NCBI RefSeq assembly: GCF_027580225.2
Contig: NW_027395284.1
Coordinates: 2,003,478-2,067,477, forward strand
Direction: 5' to 3'
Origin: Misgurnus anguillicaudatus
Lineage: Eukaryota; Chordata; Actinopteri; Cypriniformes; Cobitidae
DNA length: 64,000 nucleotides
Under the pieces are notes generated by a model, which worked only from the letters and a program-made list of their open reading frames with translations, did not search any database and was not told where the DNA came from. Position 1 is the first letter of the stretch. Each line of letters starts with the position of its first letter. The position numbers and the translations under genes were made by a program. Below are positions 34,695-45,784 of this stretch, piece after piece.

Positions 34695-37600
34695 GTAGGT
34701 ATGATTTACTACTGGATTTGTTTTGAAGATTATTTTAGTCCTTATCTGAAGGACCATGATGAGCTGCCTTGCTGGCTACTGGCTACACAAGTAGCTGTCT
34801 ACTTAGGCAGCATCCTAAATGAGACCGATCCAGGTTAGACCACAAGCCAGTAAAAAGGTCAATTTTTGAAATTTATATTTATACAGTTCATGATATGAGT
34901 AAAAAAAATTATGTATGGTTAGGACAATATTTGGCCAAGATACAACTATTTGAAAATCTGGAATCTGAGGGTGCAAAAAAATTGAAATGAGTTTAATCGA
35001 AATCGACTTTAAAGTTGTCCAAATGAAGTCCTTAGCAACACATATATTACATTATAATGATATAATAATATATTTTTTATATTTACTAAATATTTACATG
35101 ATTTCTGGCATAAAAATGTATCATTTTGACATATAATGTATTGTTATTGACACATACAATGTATTGTTATTGACACATACAATGTATTGCTATTGCTGCA
35201 AATATACGTAATATAATATGCTACTTCTGACTGATTTTGTGTTTAAGGGTCACATATGCAGCTTACATACGCACCAACTCCATACATTATACAAATAGCA
35301 ATCATGCAAAATATATTTCAGTGCTTACTATTAGCATGCTGCTAAGCTAACAGGGTTATCCTCTAAAAAGCTTACAATTCAATCCTGTTGCTTCCCTTAC
35401 GAAAATTTACCATGTTTTTTTGGTAAAAGTGTAATAACAATGTTTTTGTGGTGTAGCCTATTGATTAATATCAGCAAAACCATGGTTTCACTATACTAAC
35501 CATGGTTTAACTATCGTTGTCAAAAGCATGGTTATTTTGTGGTTACCATGGTTTTACAACAGAAACCATGTTTTTTTGGTTTTGAATGTAGTAAAACCAT
35601 GGTTTGTTATCGTAAGGGTCAGTTGATAAAGCATTGCATTAAGTAAGGAATAATTGATGACGGGCCGTTGAATTATCGAAAATAATGCACATTCATCCAA
35701 GGTGTTTATGCGGCACGACACAAAGCGCCATTACAACACAGATGTGCATTAGGGCTGGGCAAAAAAATCTATTTTTCGATTAATCTGTTTTTTCCGTGAT
35801 CGAGCCACAAGGCCACAAATCGTTTTTTTTTCATATTTATTTACGCAAACATTGAACGTAAGATTAACATTAATTCAATTACTAGTCTTCTCCACTGAGT
35901 GTTCTGACTTTTTCACCATACATTTTTCATCTTGCATCAATATTTTATTGTATTTAACATAATTTTATGCATTTGAAAATTAGAGATGGGTTCTGCTTTA
36001 ATGTACCTAAAATAAATGAGTTTAATATACAGGTTTGTGGCTTTTGATTTGTTTTTATTCATTACCCTTGTAAACTTATGTTCACTGTTCTTTTTTATAA
36101 ATATAGTATTTGTATTAAATCTATATTCATTGAGATGAATCGAGAGTCGAGTATAAAAATCAATCCAAGAATCGGAATCGAGCCAAGAGTCGAAATTAAA
36201 CCGATTTAATAGCTCGCGAATCTAAATCGAATCGATAGCTTGTGAATCGAAATCGAATCAATCTGGAACATCTGAATCGATATACCCAGCCCTAGTATGC
36301 ATCATTTTCAAGTCATTCATAGGACCTGAGTCAAATATTTCACTTATACCACTGTAACCACAGACATTGCTCTGGTGGTTATTTAAAGTCATTTGACAGG
36401 TTAGGTGTGAGTTTATCGAAATATAATGCATACCTGTGGAACATTTTTCAACCAGTCAGAATAAAGAATTCAACAGCCAGTGTTATAACAGCAAACAAAG
36501 ATACTGTGTTCGGTCCCCCGCCAAAACACATGCTGATACAATGTATGGCTTGAGTGCGTTTTAAGTCGCTTCAGATAAAGTGTCTGTCAAATTCATAGAT
36601 GTAATGTAAAAGCCAAATTTTAGTGCACAGATTTTGGGTAAAATGTAATTTTAATTTGCTTAAAACTAAATTTGTTCTGTATCTTTTTTATTAAAATAAT
36701 CCTTAATATATTTATTAGGGCTGGGCATAGATTAATCTAGATTAATCTGATACAAAATAAAAGTAATTTTTTGCATAATATACGAGTTTGTGCTGTGTTG
36801 CTAATATTATGTATATTTAACCACACACACACACATATATTTATATACATTTAAGAATGTTTTATTTATATATTGTTTTTTAAATAAATACACACATACA
36901 GTACACACACACACACACACACAAATGTAAATGTTTTTAAATACATACATGAATTTGTGTGTATTTATATATACATAATAATTACACACAGCACAAACTC
37001 ATATGTTATGCAAAAAATACTTTTATTTTGTATGAGATTAATCTAGATTAATCTATGCCCGGCCCTAACTGTGGGTTTACACCAGATGCGAGTTCAACGA
37101 TTTGCGCGAGTAGATTACATACAAAGTCAATCCAAAGACGCGTTCAGACGTGTCCTCGCGTTGGGCAATGCGAATGACGCGATATGGGCAGCGCGTTTGC
37201 CGTGAAAACGCGCTATTCGCCTCAAACGCGTCTTCACCCAAGTTAAAAATATTCAACTCGAGCGAAAAATTCACATGATACAAAGTTAAATCCCTTTTAG
37301 AGTAATCTAGAGCGAGCAACGCGATATGATTGCATGCTTCACGTTTGGTGTAAACCGACAGTTATATTTATATAATTATTATTTGTCACTTCATCTGCAA
37401 CACTGATAGGATTTTTCTCTGTTATTGAGCTTGTAGCAAATGGATGCACACTGCCTGCAGAAAAAAATTAAATGGTCCCTAGCTTTTGAAAAGGTCCGAT
37501 ATGTGCCATTTTGGTACAAATATGTATACATTTAGAACATTTGAGTTACTAATTTGCACCATTTTGGTATCCATATGTACCTATAAGGTATGTGCTCTTA

Positions 37601-40600
37601 ACAATTTGGGTTGTTTCAACCCATAGTTGGCTGAATTATGGACAAACCTGACTTTTGGGTAATAAATAACCCTATGCTGGCTTGTTGCTATGCATTGAAT
37701 TTGGGTTGAAATAAACTAAACTGTTGGGTTTGTCCATATTTCACTCAACTATACGGGTTAAAACCAAGGGGCAACCTTCCAATCTCTCTGATGAAGCCAA
37801 TACGGAAGTGATTTAAACTGCAATTAGTGATGTTGAACAGGCATTGCTGTCACTAGAGTCGAGCTGGGTGGGCATGGTTTTAGCACCCAGCCACCTCAGT
37901 TTCACCCACGTCCTGTCTCTAAACCCATTTTCGGAAATCCGTGAGTGATGCGCAGTGTCTTTTAACAGTCTATAGTTAAAACCCAACATTTTTAGAGATA
38001 GAATATTTATGTGCAAAGATGTGGGTACCGCCCCAGTAACATCTAGAGACCATTTTTATTTTGACAGTGTATAAAATTTGATCAGAATGTGAAATGTTAT
38101 TGGATGTTGAATCATGCATACAAAATAAATGAACCTAAATGTTGAAACTGTTTCTTTTAGCATACTCTGAGGAGCAATGCTTAAAAGGTTCAGTAAACAC
38201 ATGTGATGACTGCATCAAATCTGGACCTGGCTGTGCCTGGTGTACAGACTTGGTAAGTTGTGCTTTAAAAAGCAGTAGAAACTACAGTGCAGATGTTATT
38301 TGAAGTGTTCGGTGAGACATTTTATTTTAACTCAGGGGATTATTTAAAGTTTTGACTTGTTCGAACCCTAACGTTGTAAATGTTTCCTCTTAACATTTCA
38401 CTCCATCCTGTTTAAACCACAGAATTTCACCAAGACTGGAGAGCAGGAAGCAGTACGGTGCAACACTGTTAGTGAGCTTAAAGGAAAAGGATGCAAGGGT
38501 AGAATAGACCCTCCGAATAAATTAAATATAATTGAAAACAAGCCCCTGATTGCTGGTAAAAATCCAGTGCAAATCCAACCACAAGAAATTAAGCTGGATC
38601 TTAGACCTGGTATGTTTCATACTTAGAAACAAAACTTGTGAAACAAAACTAAACTGTGCACTGGATATATGCTTGTTTGTTTTTAAAGAATGTTGGATGT
38701 GTTGCGTTCTCAGGGAAACCCCATACATTTCAGCTGGAATTTAAACAAGCAGAAGGCTATCCAGTGGATCTTTACTACCTGATGGATCTCTCCTACTCTA
38801 TGAAAGATGATCTGGAGAATGTTAAAAAATTGGGATTATTTTTACTCGAAGAGCTTAAAAAAATCACTGGCAATGCCAGAATAGGTGAGAATGTTTAAAT
38901 ATGTGTGGCCTGCCCCTTTTAAGTCTCAATGAGCATGATATACAATAACAAGGATTTACAACAATATATATTGTTTTAAATAGTCACAAATTCAAACCAG
39001 TTCAAAGTACCAAAGCAAAAATTATTTATACTGTTTAAATAAAACTACGAATTGAGTAAAATATTGTCTAAATATTTTTCAAATTTTGTTCAAATACACT
39101 GTCAGAAAAAGTACAAAACTGTACCTTTTCTGTCCCTGTCAAATGTTTCTGTTTTGTTTCTTTTTTATGGGTATACAACACATTGAAATGTTTTTCTACA
39201 TTTTGTGGACATTATAATACCCCACGAACATATTGTGTACCAGTTACAGTAAATGTTTAACATTAAATAAATGTTTAACTGTACCTTTAAAATGTACACA
39301 ATATACAGTAGGTACAGAAATTAACTCAAACATGTATTATGTTTGTATACCTGTATAGTACAAAACTAAACCATATAGGGTACCACCCCAGTGACAATGT
39401 AGTTGTACATTTATATCAAAATAAAATAAAAAATAAAGACCTTTTACTTTATTGTGTATTTCTGGGTCTACAGGTTTTGGTTCATTTGTCGACAAGACAC
39501 TTCTTCCATTTACGGACACCAATGAAGCAAAGCTCCAAAGCCCTTGTCCAGACAAAAATGTACGTTGTCAGCCAGCATTTGGCTTTCAGCATGTCCTTCC
39601 TTTGACCTCTGATGGGGAAAAATTTAAAGAAATGGTGGCCAGGCAGGACATATCCGGAAACCTGGACCCTCCAGAGGGAAGCCTGGATGCCATCATGCAA
39701 GCTGCCGTTTGTGTGGTAAGACTTTCTGAATGCTTATATAAACCCTGCACCTGTACAAAAGTTCTTATTGCTTTATTACATGTCTGTTTTAACTAGGGGT
39801 GTGGCGAGATCTCGTGAGATTAAAATGTCATGAGATTTCTCGTGATATCAGCATAAAGACTTTTACTGTGTGTAAAAAACAAGTGAAATTACAACAAAAA
39901 TAATGCAATAACATATATTTTAAAAATACAATTCTAAAAATGTAAATGTTTCCCAAAAGTAATAATGTAAACATGAAGCCACAAGTCTCAAGAAGTTGTG
40001 ATCCAAATTTCAAGTTAAAATCACAAAAAAATTAGGTTTGTGTCACACTTTTAGTGGTTTTACCAACAACGGGCACTAGGGGTCAATAGTTTGCTGCATA
40101 CTCTTGTCACAAATTAATAAACTACTAAAGGTTTTAAATTATGAAAACTACATTCTAAGAGCTTTCCAGTGATACAAAAATTTGTCAACATTTTTGTATA
40201 TTTATAATAGGATATAGTGTTATAATTAAATAATAATTAATATGCATTCCTATAGGGGGAGGACATGTTACAAAAAAACTGTCACTACATTATTTCTATC
40301 ATCAGATCACCTTGAAATATAAAAACTACACTCTTAAGAGCTTTCTCGTGATATGTAGTTTGTCAGGATTTTTTAGGTTTAGAGTAGGGGTTTAGTGTTA
40401 TAAATATGTAAAACAAATTTGTCTAGGTTTAGAACAAGGTATTAGTGCTATACATATGTAAAAACAAATTGGGTCCACCTGTGGACCCGTGGCATTTTAG
40501 AAAATGGCTCTCACTATGTCATTCCTTTACCAAAATGGTGATGATAATTGAAACCTACACTCTTAGAGCTTTCAAACGATATATAGACCAGTTCAAATGA

Positions 40601-42060
40601 TGTAAACAACACTGGTCCAGAAACACTTCTTGTTACAGTTTGTGATAGTTATTTTTTTATTTCACATATATTATTATCTTTAAGATGTTTGTTTAACTTC
40701 AGTTAATTCAGGTTTATATGTTCTGTTGGTTTATTTTATCCCAACGTTTATCTAGTGTTAAAAAACGGAAACAGGAAGTGCTTCTGGACCAGTGTTGTTT
40801 ACATCTTTTGAAATGGTCTATAGTTTTTCATGATTAGATAAAAATTCACATGCAAAAAACTGAAGTAAACGTAGGCGTCCAGCTGAGGACGCCTTCTAGA
40901 GGCTTAGACCTTTCCAAAGATACAAAGTTTGTCGTAATAGATAAAAATTTACAAGCAAAATATTGAAGTAAAGTCAGGTGTCCCACTTAAGGGAAGTGCC
41001 AGTTAAGGGTTAACATTAAACAATGTGTTTACTTGGTTTTGATACTTTATTTGAAGCAATTATTAGTGTATTATCATTATTATATCTATATGTCGTGGAG
41101 TAAGTCTCGGCACACCCCTAGTTTTTACAAATAAATTACAAAACTCTTAAAAAATAGCTCAATGTACAAACTGTAGCTCAATACAGTTGTCACCTCACCT
41201 TTTAGCTCTTAAAAGGCGGAGTGCACAATGTTTGAAAGCCAATGTTGATATCTGAAATCACCTAAACAAACACGCCCCTACCCCAATAGAATCTGGACCT
41301 TCTTTTAAAAGACCCGCACCACACATACGCAACCCGGCAAGGATATCGGTTAGTAGACATGCTCCTTACTGCTGATTGACTATAAGTGTGTTTTGGTAGT
41401 CGGCCCGTCTCCTTTTCCAAAGCGTTTTTCAAACATTGGGCACTCCGCCTTTAATCCTGTTCTATACACACCGTTCAGTAATTTACAGGAGTGACAACTT
41501 TGACAAACGTAGTCAACCAATTTGTAAAAGAAATTAACTCATACTGTCATGCTGTAGAAAGTTTCTTACTCATTTTAGTTCTTAAGTCATTTTTAGACAG
41601 ACCTTTTGAAAGTAAAGCCCTTTACAGCCAAGAGTGATACAAACATTTGATGTCAATTTTATGATGTCTTAGATAATAGTAATCTAACATATCTAATAGG
41701 ATGAGATTGGCTGGGGAAATAGCACTCGGCTGCTGGTGGTGGCCACAGATGATGGCTTTCATATGGCAGGGGACGGAAAACTTGCCGCCATTTTGGAACC
41801 AAACCAAGAAACTTGTCAGCTGGTCAACCAGAAGTACAGCAAAAGCAACATCTGGGTATGACTTATATTTGAAAAGTAAAGTTTGGGCATATTAAATATA
41901 AATGAAACACTGGCACTTTCTGTTTTACTTATTTACTAAGATCATGTTGAAAATCTGTTTTCAGGATTACCCATCTGTTGGTCAGATAGCTCGTAAACTG
42001 GAAGAGAAAAATATACAACCGATTTTTGCCGTCACCAAGAATATGGAAAGTGTGTACACA
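34640..42060 (+). CDS. itgb2-like: Integrin beta subunit (beta-2-like), 5' part of gene only
   Basis: Coding exons: 34640-34694, 38161-38252, 38423-38609, 38714-38884, 39474-39715, 41700-41855 and 41965-42060, all with GT-AG junctions and a continuous frame (about 333 residues). The product is the beta chain of a cell-surface adhesion heterodimer. Visible are a hydrophobic signal peptide ([16 protein letters not shown]), the Cys-rich PSI domain (about 24-70), hybrid-domain start, and the beta-I domain. The beta-I part has the MIDAS motif DLSYS (136-140), adjacent DD (143-144), [14 protein letters not shown] and [13 protein letters not shown]. Wording of the last two exons ([30 protein letters not shown]) is closest to beta-2, less to beta-1 and beta-7. 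A full beta-2 chain is about 770 residues. The remaining beta-I, hybrid, PSI-linked, EGF, transmembrane and cytoplasmic exons are absent before the anxa5 gene; a 500-N gap lies at 43035. Assembly loss or a truncated gene are both possible. Confidence 0.9.
35395..35619. repeat. ACCATGGTTT-rich fold-back element in integrin intron 1
   Basis: Ends CCCTTACGAAAATTTACCATG and CATGGTTTGTTATCGTAAGGG are imperfect inverted repeats. The interior has repeated AACCATGGTTT. A similar motif cluster occurs near 22310 and 46800. Confidence 0.5.
35750..36294. mobile_element. hAT-like MITE (TAGGGCTGGGC ends)
   Basis: TAGGGCTGGGCAAAAAAATC ... TATACCCAGCCCTA, 545 bp. Flanks ATGTGCAT and GTATGCAT match at 6 of 8 positions, consistent with an aged 8-bp duplication. 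The interior has repeated GAATCGAT-like motifs. No transposase. Confidence 0.65.
36716..37067. mobile_element. hAT-like palindromic MITE (TAGGGCTGGGC ends), directly abutting the next element
   Basis: TAGGGCTGGGCATAGATTAATC ... GATTAATCTATGCCCGGCCCTA; the arms are complementary (ACAAAATAAAAGTA against TACTTTTATTTTGT). It contains TG/CA runs. The right end joins the 37068 element with no spacer. Confidence 0.7.
37068..37366. repeat. TIR element (ACTGTGGGTTTACACCAG ends)
   Basis: Ends ACTGTGGGTTTACACCAGATG and GTTTGGTGTAAACCGACAGT are inverted repeats. The interior matches 19312-19627. The - strand frame at 37077-37319 is repeat-derived. Confidence 0.6.
37465..37780. repeat. GGTAC-type and GGGTTGTTT-type repeat debris
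   Basis: Repeated CATTTTGGTA.C.TATGTA (37510-37590) followed by AATTTGGGTTGTTTCAACCC and related motifs to 37760. No coding signal in this part of integrin intron 1. Confidence 0.4.
38161..38252 (+). CDS. itgb2-like: Integrin beta exon: PSI domain, first part
   Basis: Acceptor TTTCTTTTAG, donor TTG|GTAAGT. Encodes [20 protein letters not shown] followed by [10 protein letters not shown], the classical integrin PSI cysteine pattern. Confidence 0.9.
38423..38609 (+). CDS. itgb2-like: Integrin beta exon: rest of PSI and hybrid-domain start
   Basis: Acceptor AAACCACAG, donor CCTG|GTATGT. Contains [13 protein letters not shown] (PSI cysteines) and ends [11 protein letters not shown], which matches the usual QxxxLxLRPG of integrin beta chains. 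Confidence 0.9.
38714..38884 (+). CDS. itgb2-like: Integrin beta exon: beta-I domain MIDAS strand
   Basis: Acceptor TTCTCAG, donor ATAG|GTGAGA. Encodes [20 protein letters not shown], with Asp136, Ser138 and Ser140 as the metal-ion site and Asp143/144 adjacent to it. Confidence 0.95.
39097..39401. repeat. CACTGTCAGAAAAAGTAC...ACCACCCCAGTGACA repeat in integrin intron 4
   Basis: Starts CACTGTCAGAAAAAGTACAA and ends GGTACCACCCCAGTGACA, with repeated TGTACCTTT and TACAGTA motifs. This looks like a fish fold-back repeat. Confidence 0.45.
39474..39715 (+). CDS. itgb2-like: Integrin beta exon: beta-I specificity loop
   Basis: Acceptor GGTCTACAG, donor GTGTG|GTAAGA. Encodes [12 protein letters not shown], the disulfide loop CPDKNVRC, and [19 protein letters not shown], which keeps the metal-coordinating Glu of the PEG motif. 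Confidence 0.95.
39794..41120. mobile_element. hAT-like element (TAGGGGTGTGGCGAG ends) in integrin intron 5
   Basis: TAGGGGTGTGGCGAGATCTCG ... AAGTCTCGGCACACCCCTA, 1.33 kb. Flanks GTTTTAAC (39786-39793) and GTTTTTAC (41121-41128) match at 7 of 8. The interior has degenerate direct repeats (CTACA.TCTAAGAGCTTTC near 40150, 40327 and 40555) and the nested MITE at 40583-40821. No transposase frame. Confidence 0.7.
40583..40821. mobile_element. TIR MITE (ATAGACCAGTTCAAATGATG ends), nested
   Basis: Inverted arms of about 55 bp: TAGACCAGTTCAAATGATGT with AACAACACTGGTCCAGAA, and TTCTGGACCAGTGTTGTT with TTTGAAATGGTCTA. It lies inside the 39794-41120 element. Confidence 0.75.
41213..41450. mobile_element. 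TTAA-type MITE (AAGGCGGAGTGCAC ends) in integrin intron 5
   Basis: TTAA (41209-41212), AAGGCGGAGTGCACAATG ... CATTGGGCACTCCGCCT, TTAA (41451-41454). 238 bp, non-coding. Confidence 0.75.
41700..41855 (+). CDS. itgb2-like: Integrin beta exon: beta-I central strand
   Basis: Acceptor ATCTAATAG, donor TGG|GTATGA. Encodes [20 protein letters not shown]. The usual GWRN reads GWGN here (Arg to Gly), and the Asp of the TDDGFH motif is kept. Confidence 0.95.
41965..42060 (+). CDS. itgb2-like: Integrin beta exon: last exon found
   Basis: Acceptor CTGTTTTCAG, donor TACACA|GTAAGT. Encodes [19 protein letters not shown] then [14 protein letters not shown] functional donor follows, so transcription was expected to continue into a further exon that is not in the window. 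Confidence 0.95.
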
Positions 42061-42074
42061 GTAAGTAAAATGCT

Positions 42075-42150
42075 TTTGTAGTTCAGTCGGTAAAGGATTG
42101 CATTAGCCAAAGGTCATGGGTTTGATCCCAAGGAGCACATATACTGATAA
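42075..42150 (+). repeat. tRNA-derived SINE head fragment
   Basis: GTAGTTCAGTCGG resembles a Pol III A box, and GGGTTTGATCCCA a B box about 35 bp later. Followed by AGGAGCACATATAC. It lacks a tRNA acceptor stem, so it is read as SINE-derived and not a tRNA gene. Confidence 0.45.
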
Positions 42151-42366
42151 AATCTTTGCTATGCACTGTCCCTTTAAATTAAAGCTTCTTTTATAAATGC
42201 ATACAAAACTTTATTTTATATTGTGCTTAATATCGCATAATATGGGCATTGTAAATATGTTGTATATGTTAAATAAAAAATAGGTTAGATTAGTTGGAGG
42301 CAGGGGATGTTTATTAAGGCTATAAAAATGACTTCCTTTACACAAACGCTGCTGTATTTTTATTAA

Positions 42367-42500
42367 AGGGCACCTATTATGCAAAATCCATTTTTACAAG
42401 GTGAACATAATGTTGTGTGTTGGCAGTGTGTGAACACAACCACCCTACGATGAGAAAAAATCCACCCGCTCTTTGTTCTTTTGCTCTAATTAGACATGCT
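42367..42500 (+). repeat. AGGGCACCTATTATGC MITE end
   Basis: TTAA followed by AGGGCACCTATTATGCAAAA, a start typical of TTAA-type fish repeats. No matching right end before the gap. Confidence 0.4.
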
Positions 42501-43034
42501 GTTTTGATTCTCTCATTTATGTGAGGTCACATTTATGAATCCCGCCCACTAACAGTCCTGCATTAGGGGAGAACCGGGACAAAAGTAACACAGCGATTTT
42601 CTCCTGGTTACATTTGCATTTATTTCAAACTATGACAGCATCTTTAACACGCAATCCTTAAGAGCTGACAAATATTGCGTTATTTCATTACCATTTTGTG
42701 CGTGTAGATCCAGAAAGCTGTTTTTAACCATGATAAATAAACTCCTAAAGCGGTCTTTTTTTATAACACGTTGTGTTTCTCTTTCATGTTTTGCAAATGA
42801 AAATGCAATTTAATTATTTTTGAAAAGATAAATGACAAAATATGAAGAGTTTGGTTCCAAAACGCAATAAATCCATTTTGACAAATTTCGGTAAAAACGT
42901 GTTTTCTATACCAAGAAAGTGACAAGATGAAAACCAGTATTTTCTGTTACAAACTTTCACATAGCATCTTTAGGTTATAAAAACATAAAAAATTCAAATC
43001 CATAACTTGATTTTCAAAGATTTATTATAAAAAC

Positions 43035-43534
43035 NNNNNNNNNNNNNNNNNNNNNNNNNNNNNNNNNNNNNNNNNNNNNNNNNNNNNNNNNNNNNNNNNN
43101 NNNNNNNNNNNNNNNNNNNNNNNNNNNNNNNNNNNNNNNNNNNNNNNNNNNNNNNNNNNNNNNNNNNNNNNNNNNNNNNNNNNNNNNNNNNNNNNNNNNN
43201 NNNNNNNNNNNNNNNNNNNNNNNNNNNNNNNNNNNNNNNNNNNNNNNNNNNNNNNNNNNNNNNNNNNNNNNNNNNNNNNNNNNNNNNNNNNNNNNNNNNN
43301 NNNNNNNNNNNNNNNNNNNNNNNNNNNNNNNNNNNNNNNNNNNNNNNNNNNNNNNNNNNNNNNNNNNNNNNNNNNNNNNNNNNNNNNNNNNNNNNNNNNN
43401 NNNNNNNNNNNNNNNNNNNNNNNNNNNNNNNNNNNNNNNNNNNNNNNNNNNNNNNNNNNNNNNNNNNNNNNNNNNNNNNNNNNNNNNNNNNNNNNNNNNN
43501 NNNNNNNNNNNNNNNNNNNNNNNNNNNNNNNNNN
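43035..43534. other. Assembly gap (500 N)
   Basis: Exactly 500 N, so the length is probably a placeholder. The right edge starts within a CCAGCATATG repeat, a likely cause of the break. The missing integrin exons would be expected here. Frames through it are artefacts. Confidence 0.99.
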
Positions 43535-43650
43535 CAGCATATGTTGTGTTTTGGTGTTGGTATGCTGGTGACCACCAGCTAAACCAGCATCAAACCACCA
43601 TAGACCAGCATAATTCCCATGCTGGTCCATGCTGTTTTTTCAGCAGGGAT
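43535..43650. repeat. CCAGCAT-rich repeat at gap edge
   Basis: CAGCATATGTTGTGTTTTGG, ACCAGCTAAACCAGCATC and CCATGCTGGTCCATGCTG: the same units as 46250-46528. Confidence 0.8.
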
Positions 43651-44165
43651 GTAATCAATAAATTACAATAAAGTATATTTGGTGTGCTCTCCAGGAGGGC
43701 TCTGAGCTCAGAATATTAGCCTAATCGCCCCTCTTTAACTGGGATAGATATGCCAGTGAGTGAGGTGATGGGGTTGATGCTGCAAAAAAACTGTCACTCA
43801 TGGGATAGAGCAGAGGTGACCCACGGCAATAGAGACCTCTTCACGCTGATCAGATCCACCTAAAAGGATCAAAATGTAAACTGTACTCACACCACGCTTG
43901 GGTTCGCATTTGGATTCTTTTGTGGTTCGAATTCTTTTTGACATGCGAAAGCAATAAGGGTCACGGTCTGCTTCGCGTGTCGTTTTGACGTGTATCAAAA
44001 TCAACTGCTGCACAGAAAGCTGGGGTCTCGGTTCTCATGAAGTTGTGATGTGAACAAGAAAGGGTCTGAGATCACTTCACCAAAAAAAGAAATGGGTCCT
44101 CCTTTGAGTCAACTATATTGTGAATACCAAAAGGACTGAGGTCACATTCGGCTAGTTCCTTTTCT
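43651..44165. other. Unannotated DNA
   Basis: No integrin exon or other gene recognised. The frame at 43798-44013 has no motif. Confidence 0.35.
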
Positions 44166-44169
44166 GGTT

Positions 44170-44585
44170 CACTTTAGGTCGGCTGTTCTCAGCTCTGTTC
44201 CTGGAGGCACATTTTGCACATCTCCCTCAACTGACACAATCAGTGCAGTTCATAGAGATCTCTACTAATGATTGAAGATGTGTTAAGGTCTCCGGTTCGA
44301 GCCCCGGCTAGGGCAGGTGGGTTTTCTGTGTGGAGTTTGTATGTTCTCCCTGTGTCAGCGTGGGTTTCCTCCCACAGGCCAAAAACATGCAAGTTAGATG
44401 TCAAATTGTCCCTCCCCCAACCTGTGTATGGATTCACTTGTTCTCGCCATGAATATAGCCGTAGATGTTGTAATGGCGTAAAGAAATAAACGAAGAAGAA
44501 TCAGGTGTGTTAAATAAGGGAGACATACAGAATGTGCAGAGCAGTGGGCCTCCAGGAATAACCCTGAGAACCACTGCTTTAAGTG
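44170..44585. mobile_element. MITE (GCTGTTCTCAGCTCTGTTCCTGG ends) split by a SINE
   Basis: Left GGCTGTTCTCAGCTCTGTTCC with TGGAGGCAC. Right GGGCCTCCAGGAATAACCC with GAGAACCACTGC. The ends are inverted repeats. The SINE at 44287-44500 lies between them. Confidence 0.6.
44287..44500 (+). mobile_element. V-SINE / DANA-type SINE
   Basis: Begins near a B-box-like CCGGTTCGAGCCCCGGCTAG, followed by the conserved central domain GTGGAGTTTGTATGTTCTCC / GTGGGTTTCCTCCCACAGG. The tail is AATAAACGAAGAAGAA. Flanking GATGTGTTAA (before) and GGTGTGTTAA (after) are near-identical and look like the target duplication. 5'-truncated. Confidence 0.75.
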
Positions 44586-44668
44586 AACTGGGTTTGTTTC
44601 TTTCAAAACGAACTTGAAAACACCCTTAGTTAAATAAACTTAATTTAATGTCCCCAGAACATATCCAG

Positions 44669-45645
44669 TCAGTGGTGTGTTTACCATTTTGGTGGCCCTT
44701 AGCAAAGTCCAATAACCGGGGGCCCCCATGCCCCAGCATTGACCAAGGTTTTTCATTTGAATTGCACAACAATAATATTCAGTATATAGAATTAAGTGAG
44801 ATATATATAAACCTGGTTTATTTTGTTTTACACTGCTTAAAATAACACTAAATTGTTAGTTTGGCATGACAAAAATTCTTGATTGAAAAAAATGTTTCAC
44901 GCCCTCTCAGATATATCTTTTGCTTGCAAATGTATTATAGGATGTATTTAAAACAATGTAATTAATACTGCAACTTCAGTGTCAGAAAAACTAAATGAGG
45001 AAAAAGAGGAAGCATTAGATTAAGATTCATACTGTTTTAACAAACTGAACTAACAAACACCAGCAAACAACATTGTAAGTTGGTTATTGCTTGAATTTAT
45101 GGATGGGAATCACATAACTCTCATGTTCATATTGCAAAAACAAACTTACTGTGAGATACAACAAGCATATAGTCTAGAAATAAACTAAAGATGATATTTT
45201 AATGACAATGATGAGATACAGAATATGATTTGTCCATTTTCGATGTGATTTAACCCTGCGTGGTGTCTTTATCATGTTTATACTGTACCTGTACGAGTGT
45301 GGAACAAAAAATGCGTGTCATCAAACCAAACCACCAATCACAGGTGTGAAGCCCAAAGTCTTTAAAGTAAACTTGACCATCGAGTGAATGTTGTGCAGTT
45401 ACGAGAGCACAGAGAGAGTCGAGCGAGCGCTCATTCCAGCACTTGTGTGGCTGCATTTGTGCGCGCTGAGCAGAGGTGTGCTTTCCCGTAGAGTTTCGCT
45501 CCTGAAGTATCCTATATGTATGTAGGAAGTATGTAGGAAGTATGTAGGATATGAAGTATCCCCCAAGTATCCCCCAAGCCCACGAGGCCCCATGCAATTG
45601 CCCCATGCAATTGCGTAGTTTGCGTGGTGGGTAAACACGACACTG
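44669..45645. repeat. Probable repeat unit with short tandem duplications
   Basis: GTCAGTGGTGTGTTTACC at the left and GGTGGGTAAACACGACACTGAA at the right are inverted. The interior near 45520-45610 has local duplications (GTATGTAGGAA three times, AAGTATCCCCC twice, CCCCATGCAATTG twice). Overlapping - strand frames 45250-45707 run through these and are not supported. Confidence 0.35.
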
Positions 45646-45784
45646 AACATATCTATTGTTTTAAATGTTATTTGTTGTAGTGGGAAATGTTTTGTGTTCC
45701 CCCACACAACAAGATTTCTGATCTTAAATATTCAAATGTTCAATATGTTTGATTTTTTGAGCAAATTTAGATGCTCTTAACACA

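Noticed and set aside
42075..42150. Possible tRNA gene (A-box- and B-box-like motifs)
   Set aside because: No acceptor stem or paired anticodon arm; better explained as a tRNA-derived SINE head.
42994..43630. Long - strand frames of 193 and 201 codons
   Set aside because: Almost all codons are N from the assembly gap.
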